Numbered from the stretch's first letter, positions 18,620 to 27,741 are shown. The stretch: DNA of 64,000 nucleotides from Cyclobacteriaceae bacterium (GCA_019638255.1 JAHBUD010000001.1:372001-436000); one strand, 5' to 3'. Numbers and translations: made by a program. Notes: generated by a model from the letters alone, not told the origin.

Positions 18620-19166
18620 TTACCTGTTCATTTCTAGAAACTGTTGAACCTCACGAGTCCATTCACTTTCATAATTTAAAAGGAAATTCTCATGTCCTGC
18701 TTCCTCAAAAATTTTCAATTCCTTAGGCCCAGTCAGATTCTCAAATATTTCTTCAATCTCACGCTTGCTCACCTTATCATCCTTTGCTCCAAAAAACAAT
18801 AATGTTGGGCAACTAATTCTTGTAGCATACTCAACCGGATTATGAGGATTTTTCACCGCTAAAACCATGGAACACTATAATCGTTCCTTTCGGATTCTCG
18901 ACTTTTATGCTCCAACACTCAATCTCTCTGTTGCTTGAAAGTTTAATCGTTTCATAATCACCTGTTGGAAAAGCTTTGTTCTCAGGTCTTGGATTGCTTA
19001 CCCCAACAAGGAGTGTTGTTATTTTCTGTCCGGGTGTCAGAGTCTTTGCGTCTTTTGTTTTCTCAACTTTTTGTTCAGCAAAGTGAGTGAATTTGTATGC
19101 ATGGAAAATTGCAACAACATTCATCAGGATGAAAACTATAATTAACACCCAAATAATCCGTTTCAT
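18620..19166 (-). pseudogene. Alpha/beta hydrolase with an internal deletion
   Basis: The 5' part (19166 down to about 18845) encodes an N-terminal membrane anchor and the hydrolase start ending in GTIIVFHGFSGEKSS. The 3' part (18868-18620, other frame) resumes with HNPVEYATRISCPTLLFFGAKDDKVS and the catalytic His in GHENFLL. In intact relatives about 120 residues lie between these points, including the GxSxG nucleophile elbow. They are missing here and the frame changes at the joint near 18840-18852. The gene is therefore a deletion pseudogene. It sits among single-copy genes without a visible mobile element. Confidence 0.82.
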
Positions 19167-19206
19167 AGTAAATGCTGCAAGAAACTTGTATTAAACAATC
19201 AGTTAG

Positions 19207-19806
19207 CTACATTTTACTTTTTGCCTTAAGTCGATAGCCCAGTCTTATATTGGAAATAAAATAATATCTCCCTTGTGTAAAGAGGTCATTGTTGCGCTCT
19301 GTTATGCGAGCGTTGCCAAGGCCAGCAAAGCCATCGGCTTCAAGTATAATTCCGTTTTTAAATATGTATCTAAATCCTAAGTATGTTAAACCTAAGCCAT
19401 AGCCAAAAGCAGATTTCCATGGCATTGGATTTTCCTCGTAGGCTGCTAAGATTGAGGCTCCATGAAATAAGCCTGTGTTATTCTTCTTGTAATAGTACCT
19501 AATGCCCGGGCGAAAATAGTATGCCTTATAATCGGCTGTTCTTATTTCATAGTCGACCGAAGCGTTAAAACTGAACTGTTTATTTTGATTGCACCATTCC
19601 TGCATAAGACCAAATGTGCCCCCTCCGGAAAAGTTAGGTGTTGCGGATATCAATCCATTTGTAAACTTTTCATTGCCTTGTACTACGCTTTGGCCTTCAG
19701 CAACTCCTATGGCAAAACTGTGTGCCACAATCAAGGTGTACAAACTTATTAGTCGCTTAATTAACTCAAAGTAATCCTTTAACACCTCTAAATTTAGTTT
19801 TATCAA
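19207..19806 (-). CDS. Exported beta-strand-rich protein of unknown function
   Basis: A 199-residue frame from a TTG at 19806. There is no earlier ATG and no internal ATG before the signal-like RLISLYTLIVAHSFAIGVAEGQ segment, so the exact start is uncertain. The mature part alternates aromatic and polar residues in strands (FGLMQEW, SFNASVDYEIR, YYFRPGIRYYYKK, FGYGLGLTYLGFRYIF, YYFISNIRLGYRL), typical of a small outer-membrane barrel. No named family was recognised. Flanked by the hydrolase pseudogene and, 79 bases upstream of its start, a terminator. Confidence 0.6.
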   Translation of the reverse strand: MIKLNLEVLKDYFELIKRLISLYTLIVAHSFAIGVAEGQSVVQGNEKFTNGLISATPNFSGGGTFGLMQEWCNQNKQFSFNASVDYEIRTADYKAYYFRPGIRYYYKKNNTGLFHGASILAAYEENPMPWKSAFGYGLGLTYLGFRYIFKNGIILEADGFAGLGNARITERNNDLFTQGRYYFISNIRLGYRLKAKSKM

Positions 19807-19884
19807 TTAACTAGTTTTATCTAACCAAAAATTTCCTCAGGGCAAAATCACGACTATAGTAGCGACTTAATCCGTGTGATACTA

Positions 19885-19925
19885 TAAAAAAGTGCTCTGA
19901 TTTGCCCAAAGCTAAATCAAAGCAC
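19885..19925 (-). terminator. Rho-independent terminator of the carbonic anhydrase gene
   Basis: On the minus strand GTGCTTTGATTT and AAATCAGAGCAC (19914-19925 and 19892-19903) form a 12-bp stem with one G-U pair, followed by TTTTTTA. It lies 38 bases after the carbonic anhydrase stop. Confidence 0.85.
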
Positions 19926-19962
19926 CCTTCACTATGTTGAAGTTCACCGTTATTGTGTCCGG

Positions 19963-20700
19963 CTACTCCTCTATTAATTCTGCAATACCAGTGTCCATGT
20001 CATACACTGCCCCCACAATTTTGATCTCTCCATTGTCCTCCATTTCCTTCAAAATCGGACTATTTGCTCTTATTTGAATGATGGTATTTCTTACGTTGTT
20101 TTCGCATACCTCATGAACAAATCCCTCGTTTGCTGAACTTCTGTCACCGTCATACACCGTTTTCTCAACTGCTGGGCGGATTTTACTGAGCATTGCTGTA
20201 ATGTTACCCAACTTTACATCGTCAATAGCTGCCATAACTGCACCGCAGTGTTCGTGCCCCATCACCAAAATTAGTTTGGCTCCTGCAACCTTACAGGCAA
20301 ACTCCATACTTCCTAAAAGGTCTTCGTTCACGAAATTACCAGCAACACGGCCAACAAAAGTATCACCAATACCTCTGTCAAAAACATCTTCTACAGGCAC
20401 CCGGCTATCCAGGCAAGATAAAACTACTGCCTTCGGAAACTGTCCGGTGGCACTTTTTCTTACTTGTTCAGAATGATCTCTAGCTGTCAAATCATTCTTG
20501 ATAAACCTTTGGTTACCATCTTTGAACAATTTTAAAACTTCATCAGGAGTTAGTGCATCTCGCTGTTCTTTAGTAAGCACCTCATTAACTAAGGGCTTAA
20601 TGTCAGCAAGCTGAACTCCTCCTTGACTTTGTTCACTTGTTTCGTTTTTACATCCTGCTAAGGCGATAAAAGCGAATGCAACTGCTGTTACTTTTTTCAT
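19963..20700 (-). CDS. Beta-class carbonic anhydrase with lipoprotein signal
   Basis: A 245-residue enzyme interconverting CO2 and bicarbonate. A lipobox IALAGC puts the lipidated Cys at C17, so this copy is attached to a membrane on the periplasmic side rather than cytosolic. The beta-CA zinc site is complete: C96 and D98-x-R100 in LSCLDSRVPVEDVFD, H149 and C152 in GHEHCGAV. A conserved VRNTIIQIRANSPIL helix follows. Length excluding the leader is normal. It has its own terminator downstream and a DUF2490 gene 57 bases upstream on the same strand. Confidence 0.93.
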   Translation of the reverse strand: MKKVTAVAFAFIALAGCKNETSEQSQGGVQLADIKPLVNEVLTKEQRDALTPDEVLKLFKDGNQRFIKNDLTARDHSEQVRKSATGQFPKAVVLSCLDSRVPVEDVFDRGIGDTFVGRVAGNFVNEDLLGSMEFACKVAGAKLILVMGHEHCGAVMAAIDDVKLGNITAMLSKIRPAVEKTVYDGDRSSANEGFVHEVCENNVRNTIIQIRANSPILKEMEDNGEIKIVGAVYDMDTGIAELIEE

Positions 20701-20757
20701 TGGGGGTTTGGTTGGTTGTGCCTACCTTGTAATACGGTGTTCGGCTTCTTCCGTTTT

Positions 20758-21420
20758 CTAAAAATTTATAAATGTTTTAATGTTAAGTTGATTTCGTGAA
20801 TCAAACGCTGTGGTTTGATTCATTATGGCGATTTCATTTCTTAAATGCTTGCTAAAGCGGTACCCGAAACCTCCGTAAAATCGATTTCTGTCAAAAATAG
20901 GATCTTCTGTATTTACGAAGACTTCGTTGTAAAATGATAAGTACACCGTTTTGTCTTGCATTTGTTTATTGTTCAAGGCAATGTTTATGGCAAGGAAATA
21001 TCTTAGTCTTAATCTAAAATCGTCAGAAAAAAAACGTTGTTCAAATCTATAACGATGCAATAGCGATGCTCTTCCAAATACCTGGCGCGTAATAAATTGT
21101 TGAAAGGTACGATGTTCGCCAAAGCTTGTTTTCTCGTTTGTGTTCCCAATGTAGGGTTCATTATAAATATAGGCATAGCCCGCAAGAACGTTGTTATTAC
21201 CTTCTGTTAAATTATAGCCAATACCAGTTCTGAAAAGTAGTTGTTCGGTGTCCCCTATAAGATTAAAATTTCTATATTGAAATTCCTGATGCCAGTTCCA
21301 CCTTTGATCAATTTGCTTGTTGCCAAAAAATCTGTACCAAGCTCCAAAATCACTTGCTTGAGAAAAGCAAAAGACAGGGATTAGCAAAACGAAAAGAGTC
21401 AGCAATATTCTTTTGAGCAT
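20758..21420 (-). CDS. DUF2490 outer-membrane protein
   Basis: A 220-residue protein with a signal peptide (ends CFSQ) and the DUF2490 pattern: FGAWYRFFGNKQIDQRWNWHQEFQYR, LFRTGIGYNLTEGNNNVLAGYAYI, TFQQFITRQVFGRASLLHRYRFEQRF, RLRYFLAINIAL, and a final IKTFINF. The family consists of barrel-like outer-membrane proteins without known function. It is upstream of the periplasmic carbonic anhydrase on the same strand, so co-transcription is possible. Confidence 0.85.
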   Translation of the reverse strand: MLKRILLTLFVLLIPVFCFSQASDFGAWYRFFGNKQIDQRWNWHQEFQYRNFNLIGDTEQLLFRTGIGYNLTEGNNNVLAGYAYIYNEPYIGNTNEKTSFGEHRTFQQFITRQVFGRASLLHRYRFEQRFFSDDFRLRLRYFLAINIALNNKQMQDKTVYLSFYNEVFVNTEDPIFDRNRFYGGFGYRFSKHLRNEIAIMNQTTAFDSRNQLNIKTFINF

Positions 21421-21535
21421 CGATCAGTGGCTTCGACAAGTTAAGCATAATCTCCAAGCCATCCCACGTTACTGAACTAAAGCAAGAAAATACTTCGAAT
21501 GGTTACTGTGTCGATTGCACCAGAAGCGAGGCTGA

Positions 21536-22756
21536 CTACAAAAGCCCGCTCATCACCTCTTCCACCGAACGGCTGTTAGGAAAATAAGAAGTCATTTTCA
21601 GCAACACACGGTCAACAAGTGTATCGGGACAGGAGGCTCCGCTGGTGAGTACAATTTTTACTTGCTCTTTGGCAGGAATAAAATTGTGGGTGATTTCTTT
21701 TCTCCTTTCGTTATAAATGAAGTGATGAATTTCTTCAGCCGATTTTATTTCATTTTCAGAGTTAATGAAATATGTCGGAAATTTTCGTTCGCACAATTCC
21801 ACAATATGTGAAGTGTTGGAGCTGTTGTAGCCACCCACCACCAGGGCCAAGTCGGCATCAGTATTCAACAATTCAAACGTTGCATTTTGGTTGTCGTTGG
21901 TAGCGTAGCAAAGTGTGTCGCGTGTATCAGCAAAATGTTTTTTAATGTTTTCCTCGCCATACTTTTCCATCATCAGGTTTCGGAAATATTCTGCAATGGC
22001 TTGTGTTTCGGAAGCCAGCATGGTGGTTTGATTTACCACGCCTACACGCATCAAATGCTGTTCAGGATCAAAGCCATCCGAATACCGAGAAGCAAAATCT
22101 TCGTTGAATTTATTTCCCGGCTTTGTTCCGGCAATGTATTCGCCCAACAAAATCGCTTCATCCATGTTGCGAACAATTACGGACGCTGCGCTGTTCGCAC
22201 TGTGCGAAAAAGTAGCCCGGGTTTCTTCATGCTTGGGCTTTCCATGAATGATTACGGTGTAATCATCACGCCCCAATTTATCGGCCCTGTTCCAAACCTT
22301 TTCAACAAACGGACAAGTTGTATTGTATTTCTGAACTTCAACTCCTTTGTCCAGTAGCAGCTTTTCACTTTCAAGGGTTGTGCCAAAAGCCGGTATAATC
22401 ACCACATCGTCCTTCGTGATCGAATCCCAGGGAATAAACTGACGGCCATCCGTATCCATAATGAATTGAATGCCCCGGCTTTGCAAGTCGTTATTCACCT
22501 CCTGGTTGTGAATCATCTGGCTCAGCAAGTAAACTTTCTTGTTGGGGTTCTCTTCAAGTGCTCTGTAACTTATTTCAATGGCATTTTCAACACCGTAACA
22601 AAAACCAAAATGCCGGGGTATGTAAAATCTTACCGGGCCAAAATCAAGGAAGGTCGGGCTAAAATCCTGCTTGCGCAGATCGTTGAGCCTGCGTAACTCT
22701 TTTATTTTTCCGGTAACGGATGACCGGTAATAGGCAGGGATGTCGAACTTTTTGAT
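21536..22756 (-). CDS. ispH: 4-hydroxy-3-methylbut-2-enyl diphosphate reductase, long form, with no canonical start codon
   Basis: IspH makes IPP and DMAPP in the last MEP-pathway step using a [4Fe-4S] cluster. The frame has the three cluster cysteines: HFGFCYGVENA, YNTTCPFVEKVWN and TSGASCPDT, plus the HGKPKHEE and NQTTML motifs. A TTG at 22528 would drop the first cysteine. The frame stays open upstream through KKFDIPAYYRSS and DFGPVRFYIPRHFGFC, giving about 406 residues, the usual long-form size. At the expected Met there is ATC (22756); an ATA lies five codons earlier (22771), after an in-frame stop. Either a rare start codon is used or the base is wrong. Confidence 0.9.
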   Translation of the reverse strand: MKKFDIPAYYRSSVTGKIKELRRLNDLRKQDFSPTFLDFGPVRFYIPRHFGFCYGVENAIEISYRALEENPNKKVYLLSQMIHNQEVNNDLQSRGIQFIMDTDGRQFIPWDSITKDDVVIIPAFGTTLESEKLLLDKGVEVQKYNTTCPFVEKVWNRADKLGRDDYTVIIHGKPKHEETRATFSHSANSAASVIVRNMDEAILLGEYIAGTKPGNKFNEDFASRYSDGFDPEQHLMRVGVVNQTTMLASETQAIAEYFRNLMMEKYGEENIKKHFADTRDTLCYATNDNQNATFELLNTDADLALVVGGYNSSNTSHIVELCERKFPTYFINSENEIKSAEEIHHFIYNERRKEITHNFIPAKEQVKIVLTSGASCPDTLVDRVLLKMTSYFPNSRSVEEVMSGLL

Positions 22757-22807
22757 ACGTGTTGATTTTATCTGTTAACCGCAAAGGTAATGCAATTGTT
22801 TAATAAC

Positions 22808-22857
22808 AAAGGCTGTCGGAAATTCGCTTACAAAGCAAATTCATCAACAGCCCCTTT
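22808..22857 (-). terminator. Long imperfect hairpin, possible terminator of the 57-residue protein gene
   Basis: AAAGGCTGT (22808-22816) pairs with ACAGCC-CC-TTT (22847-22857). The inner arms AAATTCGCTT and AAGCAAATT continue the stem with a short loop. It starts 21 bases after the stop at 22878 on the minus strand. The following TTTGTTATT is only moderately T-rich. It also lies upstream of ispH, so it could be an attenuator. Confidence 0.5.
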
Positions 22858-22877
22858 AACTTCTTTTTGCAGAATGC

Positions 22878-23051
22878 TTACGCGGCCCGCGATAGTTTAT
22901 CTTCCTTAATCTGCTTTTTTCTGACTTCTTTCGACTCGAGGTCAAACGTCATCACTTCTACAATGTTGTTTTTCAGGTAGCGCAAAACTTCCATCACTCT
23001 GCCATCGCTTTTGCTTCTTACACGTTCACCTTTTCTAAACAGTTTTCTCAT
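22878..23051 (-). CDS. Small basic protein, 57 residues, DUF2158-like start
   Basis: The frame begins ATG at 23051 with MRKLFRKGERVRSKSDGRVMEVLRY and ends KEDKLSRAA. The KGERVRSKSDGRVMEV segment resembles the KGDxVxxKxGGPxMxV start of DUF2158/YodC-like small SH3-like proteins, but without their C-terminal half. It is likely cytosolic. The stop of the HtrA gene upstream is at 23069, only 17 bases before, so they are probably co-transcribed. Function unknown. Confidence 0.7.
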   Translation of the reverse strand: MRKLFRKGERVRSKSDGRVMEVLRYLKNNIVEVMTFDLESKEVRKKQIKEDKLSRAA

Positions 23052-23068
23052 TCCCTAAAGTTTAAGTT

Positions 23069-24547
23069 CTACATTCTGAAAGCATAGTTGAATTCACGCG
23101 GAAAGTCTTCATACGTGCCCGTTAAAATAACTAATTCTCCAGTTTTTTTCTTTTTCATCTCCTCGTTAAAATCTTTAACGCTTTTCACCGGAACATCATT
23201 GATTTTTGTAATGATGAATCCATCGCGGATCTCAGTGCTCTTTGCCAGTTTACCGTTACCCAATGTTTTGATGCGAACGCCATTGGCAAGCTCCAGGCGT
23301 TTTAGTGTTTTTGCATCCACGTCTTCAACATCAATGCCAAGGCTCACAAAACCTGTGCGTTCTTCTGGCTTAATAACGCCAACATTGCCTTCACGATTTT
23401 TCAAAATTACCGGGTACGTTATTTCTTTACCCTTTCTATTTACGGTAATCATAACCTTATCACCAGGCCTGTGTCGGCCAATGGTTTCAATCAATCCTGA
23501 ACTTGAACGTATAGCTGTTTCGTTGATTTTTATAACCACATCGTGCTCTTTAATGCCGGCTTCCTTTGCAGCACTTTTGTTTCCTTCTGCAAATCCTGAA
23601 ACAAAGGCTCCCTCATTTACTTCCAGATCGTATTGTTTAACCAACTCACTGTTTACACTGCCTACCTGAATACCGAGCCATCCGCGCTGCACCACGCCAT
23701 AGGTCATCAGGTCTTCTACAATCTTACTCACAATATTTGAAGGGACAGCAAACCCATAACCGGAATAAGAACCTGTTGGACTGGCTATGGCCGTGTTGAT
23801 TCCTACCAGACCGGCATTCATATCAACCAACGCTCCACCACTATTACCCGGATTAATCGCAGCATCCGTCTGGATGAAGGACTCAATCGCTGTATTTCCC
23901 TGCTCGGTATTGCGGTCGAGTATATTAATGCTTCTTCCTTTGGCGCTGATGATCCCAGCCGTAACCGTTGAGGTAAGGTTGAACGGATTCCCTACAGCCA
24001 ACACCCATTCTCCAACACGCGCATTATCGGAATTCACAAAGGGAATAAACGGCAAGTTGGTTTGGTTAATTTTTATTAACGCCAGATCGGTATCCGGATC
24101 AGTTCCAATCACTTCAGCTTTAAAGGATCGATTATCGTTCAACGTTACATCAACCACATCTGCTCCCTGAACAACGTGATTATTGGTAACAATGTAACCA
24201 TTAGCATTAATGATTACTCCTGAGCCTGAGCTTTGGCTTGGCCCGTAATTACGGGGTGGCCCGAAAAATTCACGGAACGGATCGAACGATTGGTTTTGTT
24301 CGCGGGTAGTCCGCTTTTGTGTAGAACGGATATGCACAACAGCTGGGGTAACTTTTTCTGCAATTGCCGTAAAGTCTGTTGGTACAGTAGTACCGGGTGT
24401 GGCATTGTCAAGGTAGGTTACTTTAGAAATCGGTGGATCTTGAATGTATTGGATTATTGGCTCATCCTTTTTCAGGAACTCATAACATCCCAGTGTTAAA
24501 ACGCTCCCCAAAATGGCCGCTGCAAAAAGTGATGTGAATTTTTTCAT
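23069..24547 (-). CDS. HtrA/DegP-type periplasmic serine protease
   Basis: A 492-residue periplasmic protease/chaperone for damaged envelope proteins. The frame is open from 24613, but the ATG at 24547 begins a proper signal (MKKFTSLFAAAILGSVLTLGC), so I chose it; the Cys there may be lipidated. The trypsin-like triad is H124 in TNNHVVQGA, D154 in DPDTDLALIKI and S236 in NPGNSGGAL. Two PDZ domains follow: the first with GWLGIQVGSVN and HDVVIKINETAI, the second from FVSLGIDVEDVD to ITKINDVPVKSVKDF. Such genes are usually heat or envelope-stress induced. Confidence 0.95.
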   Translation of the reverse strand: MKKFTSLFAAAILGSVLTLGCYEFLKKDEPIIQYIQDPPISKVTYLDNATPGTTVPTDFTAIAEKVTPAVVHIRSTQKRTTREQNQSFDPFREFFGPPRNYGPSQSSGSGVIINANGYIVTNNHVVQGADVVDVTLNDNRSFKAEVIGTDPDTDLALIKINQTNLPFIPFVNSDNARVGEWVLAVGNPFNLTSTVTAGIISAKGRSINILDRNTEQGNTAIESFIQTDAAINPGNSGGALVDMNAGLVGINTAIASPTGSYSGYGFAVPSNIVSKIVEDLMTYGVVQRGWLGIQVGSVNSELVKQYDLEVNEGAFVSGFAEGNKSAAKEAGIKEHDVVIKINETAIRSSSGLIETIGRHRPGDKVMITVNRKGKEITYPVILKNREGNVGVIKPEERTGFVSLGIDVEDVDAKTLKRLELANGVRIKTLGNGKLAKSTEIRDGFIITKINDVPVKSVKDFNEEMKKKKTGELVILTGTYEDFPREFNYAFRM

Positions 24548-24827
24548 AATACAAACTTTTAAGATGTTTAACCTACTAATCGATGTCTTTGATTCAATTA
24601 TAGTTTTAAGCAAAAACCCGGCAAAACAGCAATATGGGTGCTTTTTGGGGCTCCTTGAAGAAATTTTGTCAGGTAATAATTGTCAAATTGTGCTGCTCGG
24701 GTATACAACGCCTTCTCAATCTATCGGTAAACTAAATACGAAAATTTCAGGATTTTGGTTTGATTTACCTTCTTTTATACGACTCAATATAGCGTATGCC
24801 TTCTAAAGCTGAAAACCCCTGCCCGGC

Positions 24828-26015
24828 ATGAAAATATCCGGGACCATATCGTTAAAGAAAGGGCGGGAGCAATCCCTCCTTCGAAAGCATCCATGGATTT
24901 TTTCGGGTGCCATACAGCAGTTAGCAGGAAATGTTTCGGACGGTGACTGGGTGAAGGTTGCCGACAGCAAAGGCAATACCCTTGGCTTTGGCCATTATCA
25001 AAACGGAAGCATTGCTGTACGGATGCTTCAGTTCGGTGAACAATTGCCCAGCGAAAGTTTCTGGAAAGATAAGCTTCATCAGGCACTCGCTTTACGACAT
25101 GCCGTACGGCTTCCAACTGAAAGCACAAGTGCCTTTCGGTTACTGCATGGTGAAGGCGATGGGGTGCCCGGTTTAATTATCGATTACTATGCAGGTGTTG
25201 CGGTTTTGCAAGCTCATTCTGCCGGAATGCATAACGACAGCACGCTGATTGCTAACGCGTTGAAAGAAACTATGGGCGACATGTTAACCGCTGTGTATTC
25301 AAAAAGTCGTTCAACACTGCCCGGAAAAGTTAAGGATCATCAACCTGACGGATATTTGCTCGGCATGGCCACTGTACCTCATATTATGCACGAGCACGGC
25401 ATTAAATTCCTGGTCGACTGGGAAGGAGGACAGAAGACAGGTTTCTTTCTTGATCAACGTGAAAACAGAAAGTTACTGGGTGAATACTCCAACGGAAAAA
25501 ATGTACTGAATACTTTTTGCTACACGGGTGGGTTCTCTCTTTATGCACTTCACGCAGGCGCTGAACGGGTCTATTCCATTGATGTTTCTGAGAAAGCAGT
25601 TGAGGTTACCAAAAAGAATATTGAGCTTAATGGTTTTGATATTCAGCTTCATCCCTGCATAGCGGCCGATACGTTTGATTACATCAAGGACAAAAAGGAC
25701 AAGTTTGATCTTATCATTCTTGATCCTCCTGCTTTTGCCAAGCACAGGGATGCACGACACCAGGCCGTTAAAGGTTATCAGCGCTTAAACGCAGAAGCCA
25801 TGAGCATTATTCGTTCGGGTGGAATACTCTTTACTTTCTCATGTTCGCAAGTGGTGGATAAGCAATTGTTCTATGATACCGTTGCATCAGCGGCTATTCA
25901 AGCTGGTCGCGAAATCAAGGTGTTGCATCAACTCTCGCAACCGGCTGACCATCCTGTTTCCATGAGTCACCCAGAGGGAGAATATTTAAAGGGATTGGTG
26001 CTTTATGTAGTATAG
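24828..26015 (+). CDS. RlmI-like class I SAM-dependent rRNA methyltransferase
   Basis: A 395-residue cytosolic enzyme. The N-terminal PUA domain (SLKKGREQSLLRKHPWIFSGAIQQL) is followed by an EEHE-like central domain and a Rossmann methyltransferase fold: SAM motif NTFCYTGGFSLYALHAGAERVYSIDVS and motif IV LIILDPPAF. RlmI makes m5C1962 in 23S rRNA in E. coli; the late FSCSQVVD cysteine is consistent with an m5C enzyme. I cannot be sure of the target base here, so no symbol is given. Starts at ATG 24828 and ends 4 bases before the convergent M20 gene. Confidence 0.92.
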   Translation: MKISGTISLKKGREQSLLRKHPWIFSGAIQQLAGNVSDGDWVKVADSKGNTLGFGHYQNGSIAVRMLQFGEQLPSESFWKDKLHQALALRHAVRLPTESTSAFRLLHGEGDGVPGLIIDYYAGVAVLQAHSAGMHNDSTLIANALKETMGDMLTAVYSKSRSTLPGKVKDHQPDGYLLGMATVPHIMHEHGIKFLVDWEGGQKTGFFLDQRENRKLLGEYSNGKNVLNTFCYTGGFSLYALHAGAERVYSIDVSEKAVEVTKKNIELNGFDIQLHPCIAADTFDYIKDKKDKFDLIILDPPAFAKHRDARHQAVKGYQRLNAEAMSIIRSGGILFTFSCSQVVDKQLFYDTVASAAIQAGREIKVLHQLSQPADHPVSMSHPEGEYLKGLVLYVV

Positions 26016-26019
26016 TCCA

Positions 26020-27318
26020 CTACTTCGCATATATATAATCCAGCGTCACGTTAAGCATAGCTTTCAATCCGGTTAGCATACCACGCTCATCAATCATGAA
26101 ATTGGGCGTGTGGTGTGCCGGCACTTTCCCCGGATCCTGATCGGGTGGCATGGCTCCAACAAAAAAGAAAAACCCAGGAATCTTCTTCTGATAAAATGCA
26201 AAATCCTCAGCCCCGGTTACTGCATTGACACGAATCACTTTATCGGATCCTGCTGCGCGTTGCAAGCTGTTAACCATCTTTTCGGTTAGGGCAGGATCGT
26301 TGTATGTTACCGGTGTTCTTTTCTCGATGTTAACCTCTGCCGTAGCACCAGCGCTTTCAGCAATTTTTGTAGCGGTCAATCTCATCTTCTCATGAATTTT
26401 CTCCTGCATGTCCTCATCCAGCGTGCGTATAGTGCCCGCCATAAAAGCTTCTTCCGGAATGATATTTTCACGAATGCCTGCTTGAATTCTGCCGACCGTA
26501 ATTACAGCTGCTTCTTTTGTAAGTTCTGTTTGCCGGCTCACAATGGTTTGCAGGCCTGTGATGATTTGTGCACTGACTACTATTGGATCAACCGACATCC
26601 ACGGATAAGCCCCGTGCGACTGCCTGCCTTTTACTTTTATCGAAAACCAATCTGATGCGGCCATCGTGCCGGCTGGTCGGTAGGTAATCAACCCTACAGG
26701 AGTAATGGAAGAGATGTGCATCCCGAAAATCACATCGGGTTTTGGATTCTCCAGAACACCTTGCCTTACCATCAGCTCAGCACCACCCTCTTCCCCGGCT
26801 GGTGCGCCTTCTTCAGCGGGCTGAAAAATAAATTTAATGGTACCCTTCAGGTCAGCCCTATTTTTTGTCAGAATTTCTGCTGTGGCCATCAAAATAGCTA
26901 CGTGTGTATCATGCCCACACGCATGCATCACTCCGGTTTCCTGTCCATTGAAAACAGCTGTCTCCTTTGACGCAAACGGCAAACTGTTCCGTTCCGTAAC
27001 CGGTAAAGCATCCATATCGGCCCGAAGGGCAATAACAGGGCCGGGCTTTCCTGTACGCAATACCCCAACAACACCCGTATGCGCAATGCCGGTTTGCACC
27101 TCTAGTCCAAGCGACTTCAAATGGTCAGCAACTTTTTGTGCTGTTTTAACTTCACGATTGGATAGCTCAGGGTATTGATGAAAATGCCTGCGCCATTCTA
27201 TTACCTTGGGCTCCAAGGATGTTGCCTGTTGATCGATTTTTGTTTGAAGCTTTGTGGGTGTTTGAGCATGTAACGAAAGGTTACTAATTAACAGAACAGC
27301 AACAATTGCATATCTCAT
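26020..27318 (-). CDS. Secreted M20 amidohydrolase (N-acyl amino acid / IAA-conjugate hydrolase type)
   Basis: The frame extends to 27495 but the ATG at 27318 starts a clean signal peptide (MRYAIVAVLLISNLSLHAQ), giving 432 residues. Dizinc M20D ligands are visible: HACGHDTH, the catalytic Glu pair in FQPAEEG, GMHISS and the late GAEDFAFYQ; the RADMDALPV motif precedes them. Family members release amino acids from N-acyl or auxin conjugates or short peptides. The upstream gap with the divergent Rieske gene is short (about 60 bases), so the promoters must be compact. Confidence 0.92.
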   Translation of the reverse strand: MRYAIVAVLLISNLSLHAQTPTKLQTKIDQQATSLEPKVIEWRRHFHQYPELSNREVKTAQKVADHLKSLGLEVQTGIAHTGVVGVLRTGKPGPVIALRADMDALPVTERNSLPFASKETAVFNGQETGVMHACGHDTHVAILMATAEILTKNRADLKGTIKFIFQPAEEGAPAGEEGGAELMVRQGVLENPKPDVIFGMHISSITPVGLITYRPAGTMAASDWFSIKVKGRQSHGAYPWMSVDPIVVSAQIITGLQTIVSRQTELTKEAAVITVGRIQAGIRENIIPEEAFMAGTIRTLDEDMQEKIHEKMRLTATKIAESAGATAEVNIEKRTPVTYNDPALTEKMVNSLQRAAGSDKVIRVNAVTGAEDFAFYQKKIPGFFFFVGAMPPDQDPGKVPAHHTPNFMIDERGMLTGLKAMLNVTLDYIYAK

Positions 27319-27379
27319 GGTCGGTTGGTTTGGATTTGAATCAAGATAGAAAAAAGGTGATCTTCGCCCAAGTAGATGT

Positions 27380-27700
27380 ATGCAATGGATAAAAATTTTT
27401 AACAATGAGACTGAGGCACGCACACGGCTGCAAAGCAATAAGCCGCAACTTGTAGTAATTGGTGAAAAGCGTATCTGTCTTGTGTTGTACAACAACCAAT
27501 TCTTTGCTGTTCAGGACCGGTGTACGCACAACGGTGATTCGCTCAGTAAAGGACATATAAATTACCTGGGTGAAGTGATCTGTCCTTGGCACAACTACAG
27601 GTTCTCGCTTCAAACAGGCCGGGAGTGTTCTGCACGATCCGCTGATTTGATTTCTTATCCTGTAAAAATTGATAATGGTTTTTTCATTGGCATCTTTTAA
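27380..27700 (+). CDS. Small Rieske [2Fe-2S] protein
   Basis: A 106-residue soluble Rieske protein, similar in size to NirD-like or dioxygenase ferredoxin components. Cluster ligands are C48-T-H50 and C68-P-W-H71, with the Rieske spacing. No signal peptide is present, so it is cytosolic. No oxygenase, reductase or nitrite reductase gene is adjacent, so its redox partner is unknown. It is divergent from the M20 gene and 41 bases upstream of an unknown secreted protein. Confidence 0.9.
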   Translation: MQWIKIFNNETEARTRLQSNKPQLVVIGEKRICLVLYNNQFFAVQDRCTHNGDSLSKGHINYLGEVICPWHNYRFSLQTGRECSARSADLISYPVKIDNGFFIGIF

Positions 27701-27741
27701 TATGCAGAAAATAGATTGGCTGAAAATACGTTACTGTTAAA

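Noticed and set aside
18620..19166. Programmed frameshift in the hydrolase gene
   Set aside because: About 120 residues including the catalytic Ser are missing, which frameshifting cannot restore.
21887..22357. 156-codon plus-strand frame
   Set aside because: It is antisense to ispH, whose cluster motifs are certain.
23088..23669. 193-codon plus-strand frame
   Set aside because: It lies opposite the HtrA protease, has the Ser/Pro-rich look of a shadow frame and no start signals.
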